This document shows, in pieces, positions 1 through 6,965 of a stretch of DNA of 36,720 nt (position 1 is its first letter; the number at the start of each line of letters is the position of its first letter). Source of the DNA: Methanobacteriota archaeon (GTDB lineage Archaea; Thermoplasmatota; Poseidoniia; MGIII; CG-Epi1). Under the pieces are notes generated by a model. The model was not told the DNA's origin and did no database searches. It saw only the letters and a list, made by a program, of their open reading frames with translations. The position numbers and the translations under genes are program-made. The DNA is taken from contig JAAZXP010000007.1 in NCBI GenBank assembly GCA_014240055.1, forward strand, positions 1 through 36,720, in the 5' to 3' direction.

Positions 1-2
1 GT

Positions 3-929
3 AAATATAAAATTAAATTTGCAAATCTTAAGGGTCAAGCAATGCGTTTTACCAAAGGTATGAAAGGAGGTTCAAAAATTCGTTCTAAGATTACTTTTGC
101 TACAAATATTGAAGAATTGGAAAAAGTTGAAGCTTATTCCGATGAGATAGATTTTTTGGTCGGATTGGGTGGAGGTAGACCGATAGATCTAGCTAAACAA
201 GCTGGCTTCAATACAGATATTCCTTTTATTTCAATTCCAACGGCAGCATCTCATGATGGTTTTGGTTCTGCACGAGCTTCAATACGTCAAAAAGGGCGTA
301 AAACCTCGATGCAAGCTATTCCGCCAATAGCAGTAGTTGCAGATACTTCTATAATTTCGAAGGCCCCAAGACGATTACTTGGAGCTGGTGTTGGAGATAT
401 AATTAGTAATCAAACAGCGGTGCTGGATTGGAAGCTATCTGAACAAAAAGCAGATTATAGTGAATATGCTGCAGCCTTATCAGAAATGGCAGCTCAATTG
501 GTTGAAGATGGAATAGATAAAGTGGCTAATGGTAGTGAGGAAGGAGTTCGTCTGGTAGTTAAGGCGCTAATTTCCAGTGGAGTTGCAATGTCCATTGCAG
601 GTACTTCAAGACCAGCAAGTGGAGGTGAGCACAAGTTTTCGCACTGGTTAGATTCACACTGTGAAAATCCTGCTTTGCATGGTGAACAATGTGGTTTAGG
701 ATCTATAGTTACAATGTATTTGCATGGAGGCAATTGGGAAAAAATAAGAGATACATTGAAAGCCGTAAATGCACCAATCAATGCAAAAGGTTTAGGAATC
801 GATGAAGATATGATTTTGTCAGCATTTCTTAATTCTAAAGAAATAAGACCTAATAGGTTAACAATATTAGATACAGCTAGCCCTGACGAAATTAAAAATG
901 CAGCTTTAGTTACTGGTATTATCAGTTAA
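3..929 (+). CDS. egsA: sn-glycerol-1-phosphate dehydrogenase, 5'-truncated by the window edge
   Basis: NAD(P)-dependent reduction of dihydroxyacetone phosphate to sn-glycerol-1-phosphate, the step that sets archaeal ether-lipid stereochemistry; cytoplasmic, iron-containing alcohol dehydrogenase superfamily. Seen: the nucleotide-binding GLGGGRPIDLAK, then PTAASHDGFGSA, GVGDIISNQTAVLDWKL, the metal-site region SIAGTSRPASGGEHKFSH, and LHGEQCGLG. These blocks occur in family order. Family members are about 350 residues. Only 295 follow the ATG at 42, and the GGG motif lies too near that ATG for a complete Rossmann N-terminus. The frame is open without a stop back to base 3, so the true start is probably off the window and the ATG at 42 is internal. 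The 3' end overlaps the convergent symporter gene by 24 bp. Function is secure; the start is not visible. Confidence 0.95.
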   Translation, partial: KYKIKFANLKGQAMRFTKGMKGGSKIRSKITFATNIEELEKVEAYSDEIDFLVGLGGGRPIDLAKQAGFNTDIPFISIPTAASHDGFGSARASIRQKGRKTSMQAIPPIAVVADTSIISKAPRRLLGAGVGDIISNQTAVLDWKLSEQKADYSEYAAALSEMAAQLVEDGIDKVANGSEEGVRLVVKALISSGVAMSIAGTSRPASGGEHKFSHWLDSHCENPALHGEQCGLGSIVTMYLHGGNWEKIRDTLKAVNAPINAKGLGIDEDMILSAFLNSKEIRPNRLTILDTASPDEIKNAALVTGIIS

Positions 930-2369
930 TCTTTCTTCAATTTCAGTTGATATCCATAAAACTAAGATAGTAATCAGAATTACTGGCGTACTAAAATGAA
1001 ATCCTTGTGTAAACCATTCAGGTATAGCATTCCCTTTTTTAGAAGACCAATATGACCATCCTACTAGAACTTCTCCAGCAATTATAGAAATGATGCAGCT
1101 GTTTGCTCTGACTCTTTTCCAATAAAGTACAGCTACTGTGGTTGGGAAAAGTACTGCTAAGCCTGTAAATGCTTGTGACACGATATCAAATATGGTGTCA
1201 GGAGGGTCATAAGCTAGAAATAATCCAATTATGGCTAGAATTATTACTAAAGCTCTACCAGTCTTTTTTTCATTTTCAGGTTCAATTATTTGATTAGATG
1301 ATAATGCATCTTTTGTTATTATAGAAGACATTGCAAGAATTTGGGAGTCTGCAGTAGACATGAATGCAGCCATTGCTCCAATACTAACAAGAGCTGCAGC
1401 CCAAAGTGGTGCGTATTCAGTTAATAAAAGAGGTAATATATTATCGGATTCTTTCTTAGAAAGTACATGATCAAAATCTACAATATTACCGTAAACACCG
1501 ATTATTACTGGGAACAGGAAAAGTATTGGGACAATTGTAGGATATAACCATGCAGCTGTTCTAATTGCTTTATCATCTTCTGCAATATAAAACCGAGAAA
1601 AGAGTTGCGGAAACATTGGAACTGTTATTGGCCATAATATAGTATATGAAAAAATTACTTGCCAGGTAAAATTCCCTTCTCTCACAAATTTTTCAGGTGA
1701 ATTGTTCCACAATTTTTCACCACCTTTACTAAATCCACCAATTTCATCGTTCATAAAGAATGTAAATACAAAAATTATCAGAATGATAAACATTAGGGTT
1801 CCTTGAAAGACATCAGTTAACGCAGATGATTTCATTCCACCTAATATCAAGTATGAGACCATAACAAGAGTTAGTAAACATGCACCTGTAAAGTATGGAA
1901 TTTCTCCATTTGATAATGTTTCTAACAAGATTCCAGCACCCATGGGTTGAGTTGCTAAATATGGTAAAGTAAATATTACTAGAACTAGACCATAAATCCA
2001 TCCTAAATATTTTGAATTAGTTTCCCCACTTATTAGTTCAGGTGGAGTCATGTATCCTTTCTCTTTTCCGAGTTTATGAATAGGTAAGCCAAGTAATAGT
2101 ATTGAAAGCCCAACAAGTGAAGTTCCCATAGCCATAATTCCATAGAATCCCCATCCTGCACGATAGCTTGACCCTGAGAAACCTAAGAAGAAGAAGGCTG
2201 AAAAATTGGTTGCAGCCAAGGTACAGAAAAGAATCCATGGATTGATTTTTCGGGATGCAACAAAATAATCTTCTGAACTGTCTTCTTTGCTGCGCCCATA
2301 AATTCCAATACCGATAGATATTGCAAGATAAATTGTTAAAATGATTCCAATAGTTAGTAAATCACTCAT
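906..2369 (-). CDS. Sodium:solute symporter (SSS family)
   Basis: Polytopic membrane transporter of 487 aa, the usual SSS/SLC5 length, likely importing an organic solute with Na+. Seen: about 13 hydrophobic segments, the early SSS block EDYFVASRKINPWILF followed by AATNFSAFFFLGFSG, the YLILGGMKSSALTDVFQG segment typical of TM5-6, and the AAFMSTADSQILAMSSI block near TM8, which in this family carries the conserved Ser residues of the Na2 site. Substrate cannot be read from the sequence. The ATG at 2369 is preceded by GGAGG at a 4-nt spacing and overlaps the upstream small membrane gene by 8 bp, so it is the third gene of a unit headed by eS1. It ends convergently inside egsA. Confidence 0.93.
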   Translation of the reverse strand: MSDLLTIGIILTIYLAISIGIGIYGRSKEDSSEDYFVASRKINPWILFCTLAATNFSAFFFLGFSGSSYRAGWGFYGIMAMGTSLVGLSILLLGLPIHKLGKEKGYMTPPELISGETNSKYLGWIYGLVLVIFTLPYLATQPMGAGILLETLSNGEIPYFTGACLLTLVMVSYLILGGMKSSALTDVFQGTLMFIILIIFVFTFFMNDEIGGFSKGGEKLWNNSPEKFVREGNFTWQVIFSYTILWPITVPMFPQLFSRFYIAEDDKAIRTAAWLYPTIVPILFLFPVIIGVYGNIVDFDHVLSKKESDNILPLLLTEYAPLWAAALVSIGAMAAFMSTADSQILAMSSIITKDALSSNQIIEPENEKKTGRALVIILAIIGLFLAYDPPDTIFDIVSQAFTGLAVLFPTTVAVLYWKRVRANSCIISIIAGEVLVGWSYWSSKKGNAIPEWFTQGFHFSTPVILITILVLWISTEIEERLTDNTSN

Positions 2370-2598
2370 CTTTCCTCCAGCTCTTCGAAAACTTCCAAAC
2401 TGAATATGCTAAAGCAAATTGGATTACAATAAGGTAAATTACCCATATAGGAATCCAGTTATTAATTCGATTACTAGAGTTCCAGCTCCACCAGTCTATG
2501 CTAATAACAATAAGTGTAATGAAAACAATAGCCCATTTCTGATTTATCTTGGAATCTGGGAACCAGAATGGTAAAAGCTCCCATTTCTTTTCGGTCAA
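2362..2598 (-). CDS. Small two-TM membrane protein paired with the symporter
   Basis: 78-aa protein with two hydrophobic segments (about residues 22-37 and 48-67), many Trp residues and a basic, cytoplasmic-looking tail ending KSWRKDE. It overlaps eS1 upstream by 4 bp (TTGA: TTG start, TGA stop) and the symporter downstream by 8 bp, so translation is probably coupled on both sides. Many SSS symporters are encoded beside a tiny membrane protein (the DUF997, DUF485 and DUF3311 groups). This gene has the same position and size, but I cannot assign it to one of those families. By analogy it would be an accessory or stabilising subunit. The TTG start is imposed by the overlap; no Shine-Dalgarno is evident. 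Confidence 0.75.
   Translation of the reverse strand: MTEKKWELLPFWFPDSKINQKWAIVFITLIVISIDWWSWNSSNRINNWIPIWVIYLIVIQFALAYSVWKFSKSWRKDE
2374..2378 (-). promoter_or_regulatory. Shine-Dalgarno GGAGG for the symporter
   Basis: GGAGG on the minus strand, four bases upstream of the ATG at 2369 and lying inside the preceding small gene. It supports this start and translation from a polycistronic message. Confidence 0.7.
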
Positions 2599-3428
2599 GC
2601 TTGAAGTCTTTCAATAAGTTCAGCCTTGGTGCCTGAAACTGGTAAATCTTTTTCTTTTAACAATTCTTTTAGTTCAGCTACTTTCATTTTACTATAGTCA
2701 GTGTCTTCAGCTTCAATTTCTTCTTCAACTGCAGGCGACTCTTCTTGTGCAACTTCAGTTTCTTTTGCCTTTGGAGCTGGTTTAGTATTAGCTTCCTCGA
2801 TTATTTTTTCTAATTCATCATCTTCTGGAGGTACTTCCATAAGACTTGTTGGATTCATAACATGGATTTTAGAAATTTCAACTCTTTTTGTTGGATACGT
2901 AGACTTCAACATGGTTGCAACTTCCTTACTTAGATCACCAGAATATATCTTTTTTAGAGTTTCAGATATGTTTAATTTAGTAAGAGATTCATCAATACAC
3001 TTGTGTGCAACAGCTCTCAAAACTCTTTCCTGGGATTTCTTTATTCTTTTATCAACCATTATAATTGGTTTAATTCTAATTTGAACATCATCTTGTAAAT
3101 TTAAAACAAAGTTACAATCTATACGACTATTCTTTCTTCTGGTTAGCGCTCTTTTGTAGTCTGAAGTTAAACGGTGACCATCGAACGAAGTGAAAGCATT
3201 ATTTCCCCTTACTTCATTAACTCTAAATTTTATCATAAAATTTTTTTGATTAAAATCACCAGTTAATTTTTCTAAAGGAACTTCGGTTACTCTACCATTG
3301 ACAACCTCTGGGCTGTCGGCAGGTGTGTGTGCCATTATTGCGTAATTAAACATGGAAGGTGCATGTAATTGGTACCACATTTTGTTCTTCCATTTGTCTT
3401 TAACTTTTGCTCGGGTAACTTTGGCCAA
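2595..3428 (-). CDS. rps3ae: Ribosomal protein eS1 (S3Ae) with C-terminal SAP domain
   Basis: Small-subunit ribosomal protein. Seen: N-terminal KWKNKMWYQLHAPSMF, LTGDFNQKNFMIKFRV, the conserved block around residues 80-105 including HRLTSDYKRALTRRKNSRID, IKPIIMVDKRIKKSQ, and a C-terminal KRVEISKIHVMNP. All are standard for archaeal eS1, which normally ends near 200-210 residues. Here an acidic, Ala/Glu-rich linker (about 205-243) leads to a SAP-like helix-extended-helix motif at about 244-277 (KVAELKELLKEK, SGTKAELIERL), which in other proteins binds nucleic acid. The start is TTG, with GGAG nine bases upstream. It heads the eS1, small TM protein and symporter unit. The eS1 identity is secure; the role of the SAP tail is unknown. 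Confidence 0.95.
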   Translation of the reverse strand: MAKVTRAKVKDKWKNKMWYQLHAPSMFNYAIMAHTPADSPEVVNGRVTEVPLEKLTGDFNQKNFMIKFRVNEVRGNNAFTSFDGHRLTSDYKRALTRRKNSRIDCNFVLNLQDDVQIRIKPIIMVDKRIKKSQERVLRAVAHKCIDESLTKLNISETLKKIYSGDLSKEVATMLKSTYPTKRVEISKIHVMNPTSLMEVPPEDDELEKIIEEANTKPAPKAKETEVAQEESPAVEEEIEAEDTDYSKMKVAELKELLKEKDLPVSGTKAELIERLQA

Positions 3429-3437
3429 ATTTAATTT

Positions 3438-3441
3438 CTCC
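3438..3441 (-). promoter_or_regulatory. Shine-Dalgarno GGAG before the TTG start of eS1
   Basis: GGAG on the minus strand, nine bases upstream of the TTG at 3428. It supports a non-AUG start for eS1, since no ATG lies between it and the first conserved residues. Confidence 0.6.
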
Positions 3442-3450
3442 GTGATGAAC

Positions 3451-3456
3451 TATAAG
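3451..3456 (-). promoter_or_regulatory. Candidate TATA box for the eS1 operon
   Basis: CTTATA on the minus strand inside the palindromic AACTATAAGTT, centred 25 nt before the TTG of eS1. Using it would give an essentially leaderless message. The alternative is the A/T-rich box at 3483-3491, read on the minus strand, which would leave a leader holding the GGAG. I cannot decide between them. Confidence 0.4.
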
Positions 3457-3482
3457 TTCAGGTCTGCGCTCACTGGACAGGG

Positions 3483-3491
3483 TTAAATATA
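3483..3491 (+). promoter_or_regulatory. TATA box of the Usp-transporter operon
   Basis: TTAAATATA, centred 28 nt upstream of the ATG at 3515. This spacing places the transcription start at or within a few bases of the start codon, implying a leaderless mRNA. Confidence 0.6.
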
Positions 3492-3514
3492 CGTTGCGTC
3501 GATTGCAATACAAG

Positions 3515-4315
3515 ATGTTTGACAAACTATTGCTTCCTCTAGACCCTTCGAAGCGTTTGAAACCAGCACAAGATTATGCTATTGCGTTAGCTAAACGACT
3601 AGAAATCCCTCTATTTGCAGTTTTTGTAAGTAATCCATCTAAAACAGGAACTATTACTGCTTCAGGTGAAACTCAAAAGGGTATTGAAGTTCTCGGTGAG
3701 AGACAATTAAATCAATTTATTGAAGGTGTTTCTGATGTTAAGATTAAATCGATATTAAAAACTGGTAAAAGACGGAAAGTTCTAGCTCAATTAATTGATG
3801 AGGGAGTTGCAGACACTTTAATTCTTGGTCCTTTCAGGTCTATGCTAAGTAGATTATTTACAGGTTCAGAGGTTGAAAGAATTTTAGATTCCGAATCTTC
3901 CCATGCCTTTGTAGTTAGAGAGGATCATCCTCTTCCAGGGCCGGGTTCTCCGGCTTTAGTGGTTTTTGATGGGCTTTCATTATCTAAAGATGCTCTTAAG
4001 AGAATCGAAGATTTTTCATTAAAATTCAAGTGTGATATAGAGTTATTGCATATTGGTACTGAAATTTTTGGAGGTGCTGAAGCTATCGATAAAGCGGTAG
4101 AAATTTTAAGGGAAAAATTAGGAACTGAAGTATTAGTTACTTCTAAAATTGTTCCCTTTAGTTTCTTTAAAACTCGAAAGAGTATTGCAAATTCGGTAAT
4201 AAGTTCAACAGGAGCGCGTATAGTTATTCTTCCAGATATTGAAGATGCAGTTAGCGATAATCTAATTCACCAATTGGTTTTGAGTGCGTCAGTTCCGGTG
4301 TGTGTTCTAAGATGA
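3515..4315 (+). CDS. Tandem universal stress protein (two Usp domains)
   Basis: 266-aa soluble protein with two Usp-type repeats. Repeat 1 (about 1-140) begins FDKLLLPLDPSKR and ends with LGPFRSMLSRLFTGSE, close to the G-2x-G-9x-G(S/T) nucleotide-binding loop of the family. Repeat 2 (about 145-266) has ALVVFDGLSLSKDALKR and ends VPVCVLR, but lacks a clear nucleotide loop, so it may be structural. An in-frame TTG at 3494 would add seven residues. The ATG at 3515 is preferred because it begins exactly at the first Usp strand and lies about 28 nt from a TATA box. The stop overlaps the next start as ATGA (4312-4315), coupling it to the DASS transporter. A Usp beside a transporter usually suggests a regulatory subunit; that is inference here. 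Confidence 0.9.
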   Translation: MFDKLLLPLDPSKRLKPAQDYAIALAKRLEIPLFAVFVSNPSKTGTITASGETQKGIEVLGERQLNQFIEGVSDVKIKSILKTGKRRKVLAQLIDEGVADTLILGPFRSMLSRLFTGSEVERILDSESSHAFVVREDHPLPGPGSPALVVFDGLSLSKDALKRIEDFSLKFKCDIELLHIGTEIFGGAEAIDKAVEILREKLGTEVLVTSKIVPFSFFKTRKSIANSVISSTGARIVILPDIEDAVSDNLIHQLVLSASVPVCVLR

Positions 4316-5886
4316 GTAAAGATGAAGAATTTGAGGAGATGCTCGAAGGTCTCGATATTGTTGCTGAAGCTTTAGATGAAGAACCTCATGCAGTCTTACC
4401 TCGTATTAATCAACTTAAGCGCAGAAAAACCCTATTGGAATTACAATCAGACTTATTTGATCCAATAGAAAGGCAGCATGCATTCTATAGATTATTTCTT
4501 AATTCAACTTTTAGAAAGTTTGGTGCAGGTGTTCTAATTGTTTCTTTCATTAATGTTTTATTGTATTTGTTTGCAGATGGTTTAACTACATCCGGAAGAA
4601 ATGTTTTTGTATTATTTTTATTCATAATATACCTGTGGGTTTCTGAAACATTTCCTCTTCCAGTCACAGCTTTGATGGCTGGTGTGGCTTTAGTATTATT
4701 AGGTGAAAATCGGGATGATGCATTTAGTTCCTATGCTTCTGATTCTGTATTTATGATTCTAGGTTCTTTGATAATTGCGCAAGGAATAACCAAATCCGGT
4801 GCTGAGAATTTAATAATACGAAGATTCCTGGGGCCTTTTACAGGTTCTAATTATTCATTAATTTTGGGAATAATTCTTATTTGTAGTTTTATGGCAGCTA
4901 TAATTCCTGATCACAGTGTTGCAGCAATTATGCTTCCTTTGGTATTAACTATTGCAGATAAAACAGATATAAGAAAACGCCCTAATGAAATGATTGCATT
5001 GGTTTTAGCCGTTGCTTTTTCGTGTTCGATTGCAGGTTTGGCTACTCCATCTGGTGGAGCTAGAAATGTGATAGCTATGGGTTTCTTAGAAGAATTATAT
5101 GATATAAGAATTTCATACATTCAATGGGTTGTATTGGCAGCCCCAATAACTATTGCAGCAGTTCCAGGTGTATTTCTTACTTTAATTTTTGTCAACAAAG
5201 TAACTTATCGTAAAATTGATTATTCAAATGAGCAAACACAACCAATAGATGATCGACAATTATTATCATTATCCATTTTAGGCTTAACTTTCCTGTTATT
5301 TTTAACTTCAGGCTTTAACGGATTAACTTTGGGAACTAGTGCAATGATTGGCGGTATACTAATGCATACTTTTGGAGTTCTTGAATGGGAAGACAGCCGA
5401 CAGCGGTTACGTTGGGGAGTTATGTTCATTTATGGTGCAGCTTTAACTATGGGTAAAGCGATGGTCAGTCACGGTGCAGCAGCATGGTTGGCTGGTGGAT
5501 TGTATGAATTAGCTGAGATTGGATCTCAATTTGGAGGTGATTCAGTAATTATTCTTCTAATCATAATTGTTACGGTATTATTAACGAATGTAATGAGTGA
5601 TGGAGCGGCAGCAGCAATACTTGTGCCTATTACTTTAGCAGTTGGTGCTGCAGCAGGTTTACCTTTAGCATCTGTAGCTTTGATTACGGCAATTAGTACT
5701 GCATTTGCATTTATGACTTCATTTGGTACGCCGCCTAACTTAATAGTTCAGGCTTCGGGTATTCCCAAATCTAGTGATTTTGTTAGAAATGGAGTTCCAT
5801 TGGTAATTTTTACGATTATATTATTAATGACTGCAGAATATTATTATTGGGATATGGCAAGAGAATGGGTTAATCTTACAAACTAA
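4312..5886 (+). CDS. SLC13/DASS-type anion (dicarboxylate/sulfate/phosphate) symporter
   Basis: 524-aa polytopic membrane protein with a 70-residue charged N-terminal cytoplasmic extension. Seen: two inverted-repeat halves of the DASS fold. Half 1 has LGSLIIAQGITKSG, a loop PDHSVAAIMLPLV where SNT-type residues normally sit, and ATPSGGARNVIAMG. Half 2 has GVMFIYGAALTMGKAM, NVMSDGAAAAILVPI and the well conserved FGTPPNLIVQASG. The family exchanges or co-transports di/tricarboxylates, sulfate or phosphate with Na+. Half 1 deviates from the usual SNTAT and GTPPN motifs, so the substrate is open. A GTG at 4300 would add four residues; the ATG at 4312 in the ATGA overlap is the better start. The 3' end overlaps the convergent gene by 4 bp. 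Confidence 0.9.
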   Translation: MSKDEEFEEMLEGLDIVAEALDEEPHAVLPRINQLKRRKTLLELQSDLFDPIERQHAFYRLFLNSTFRKFGAGVLIVSFINVLLYLFADGLTTSGRNVFVLFLFIIYLWVSETFPLPVTALMAGVALVLLGENRDDAFSSYASDSVFMILGSLIIAQGITKSGAENLIIRRFLGPFTGSNYSLILGIILICSFMAAIIPDHSVAAIMLPLVLTIADKTDIRKRPNEMIALVLAVAFSCSIAGLATPSGGARNVIAMGFLEELYDIRISYIQWVVLAAPITIAAVPGVFLTLIFVNKVTYRKIDYSNEQTQPIDDRQLLSLSILGLTFLLFLTSGFNGLTLGTSAMIGGILMHTFGVLEWEDSRQRLRWGVMFIYGAALTMGKAMVSHGAAAWLAGGLYELAEIGSQFGGDSVIILLIIIVTVLLTNVMSDGAAAAILVPITLAVGAAAGLPLASVALITAISTAFAFMTSFGTPPNLIVQASGIPKSSDFVRNGVPLVIFTIILLMTAEYYYWDMAREWVNLTN

Positions 5887-6491
5887 TTATTCTTACTTCT
5901 ATTCGTTTTATTTTCCACATTCATTAGCCCCCCAATAAATGCAAAAGTTACCACAGATATGAATACTGAAGAATTGCTGTCAGGCATTTTAGAAATGGGA
6001 CCTAGTACACTTTTCTCAGGATTATGTCCTAATATTTCTCCGATTTTATCAGCTATGTCGTTTGGCCCGGAACCTGGAGGTAACGCTCCAGAGGATGCAA
6101 GCAGATATGCTGTAGCAATAACGAGAAAAGGTAACATTGCAGCAGTTAGAGCTCTGGCAGGATCGCCAGCCTTCCTTCCACCGAAGAAACCACCTACAGC
6201 TGCAGTAATTGAACCAGGGATAGTGAGAACCCCTAGAACTATCATGATTGTAAATATGTATATGAAACCAGCAAAAATCCCATCGCCAAATAATTTAATA
6301 GTGCTAAAGTCACTTTTCAGAATATCAGTTACAGGATATTTTTCGTTTTCAATAGTTTCAATTTCACTGTCTTTAAACTCTTCAGTGTCATCTTTTTTTT
6401 CTATTTCTTCTACATAATCCTCTTTGAAAGAATCAGATTCAATGTCTATCTTTTGACGTACTAATTCCCAAATGTCTTTTTCTGTATCCAC
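5883..6491 (-). CDS. Uncharacterised glycine-rich membrane protein
   Basis: 202 aa. Residues 1-60 are highly charged and acidic (EEIEKKDDTEEFKDSEIE), probably cytoplasmic. Then come hydrophobic segments at about 68-95, 110-135 and 180-195, joined by a glycine-rich turn GGFFGGRKAGDPARALTAA. That small-residue motif is of the kind found in small archaeal membrane proteins that pack tightly or oligomerise. No enzyme motif is visible and I do not recognise a family. The start is GTG at 6491, 26 nt from a TATA-like TATAAAT box read on the minus strand, fitting a leaderless message. An opposing 152-codon open frame on the plus strand is its shadow. The 3' end overlaps the transporter gene by 4 bp. 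Confidence 0.75.
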   Translation of the reverse strand: MDTEKDIWELVRQKIDIESDSFKEDYVEEIEKKDDTEEFKDSEIETIENEKYPVTDILKSDFSTIKLFGDGIFAGFIYIFTIMIVLGVLTIPGSITAAVGGFFGGRKAGDPARALTAAMLPFLVIATAYLLASSGALPPGSGPNDIADKIGEILGHNPEKSVLGPISKMPDSNSSVFISVVTFAFIGGLMNVENKTNRSKNN

Positions 6492-6513
6492 TATTTGTAA
6501 ATTAGTTGCTATC

Positions 6514-6520
6514 TATAAAT
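6514..6520 (-). promoter_or_regulatory. TATA box for the 202-aa membrane protein
   Basis: ATTTATA on the minus strand, centred 26 nt upstream of the GTG at 6491. It implies a leaderless transcript. Confidence 0.5.
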
Positions 6521-6542
6521 TAATGATGATACCTACAACAGA

Positions 6543-6550
6543 TTAATATA
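6543..6550 (+). promoter_or_regulatory. TATA box of the small protein-helicase operon
   Basis: TTAATATA, about 41 nt upstream of the ATG at 6588. The predicted start near 6573 leaves a leader of about 15 nt that contains GGTGA (6576-6580), seven bases before the ATG. This unit is therefore leadered. Confidence 0.5.
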
Positions 6551-6587
6551 AGACCCAGAACAGACCAGATAGAACGGTGAAAGCTAA

Positions 6588-6965
6588 ATGGAAGTTTTAA
6601 CTACAGAAACACTCGCTTCTGCAATAAATTATAGCCCAGAATATTCTCATATGGGTGATGACGAATCTAGTTATCTAGCAGAGCACATATTGAATTTTTT
6701 TGGATTCAGTGATCGTATAATTGATAATGTTTTACATCCAGAAGATAGAGATACTTTCTATATGCTGGAAGATGCAGGTTTGATGGAAACTGAAAGAGAA
6801 GAAACAACGCTATATGATGGAAGAGAATGGAGAATACATTATTGGCTACTGAAAGTTTCTGAGATTCAGAGCCGTAGAGATGCCGGGCCTAAATATGCAC
6901 CAGACGATATGGAACCTTCAGTATATGATGAAATTCCAGATGACATCTGGTCACGTGAAAATTGA
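6588..6965 (+). CDS. Small conserved archaeal protein (DUF6015-like)
   Basis: 125 aa, acidic and soluble, no membrane segment. Seen: an N-terminal helical region ending LAEHILNFFGFSDRIIDNVL, then the central HPEDRDTFYMLEDAGLMETE and a strand pair LYDGREWRIHYWLLK that reads like the wing of a winged-helix fold. From memory this central pattern recurs in small Thermoplasmata/Marine Group proteins grouped as DUF6015; I could not check it. Function is unknown. Its TGA overlaps the TTG start of the helicase as TTGA (6962-6965), so the two are translated together and may work together. A GGTGA ribosome binding site supports the ATG at 6588. Confidence 0.75.
   Translation: MEVLTTETLASAINYSPEYSHMGDDESSYLAEHILNFFGFSDRIIDNVLHPEDRDTFYMLEDAGLMETEREETTLYDGREWRIHYWLLKVSEIQSRRDAGPKYAPDDMEPSVYDEIPDDIWSREN

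Noticed and set aside
42..44. ATG at 42 as the start of egsA
   Set aside because: The frame is open to the window edge and the protein would lack most of the Rossmann N-terminus of the family, so this Met is internal.
2701..3084. 127-codon serine-rich plus-strand frame
   Set aside because: It is the antisense of the acidic linker and core of eS1; Ser/Ile richness is the usual shadow of Glu- and Lys-rich codons.
5959..6417. 152-codon plus-strand open frame
   Set aside because: It lies antisense to the 202-aa membrane protein, which has the better start, promoter and amphipathic pattern; the plus-strand product has no recognisable features.
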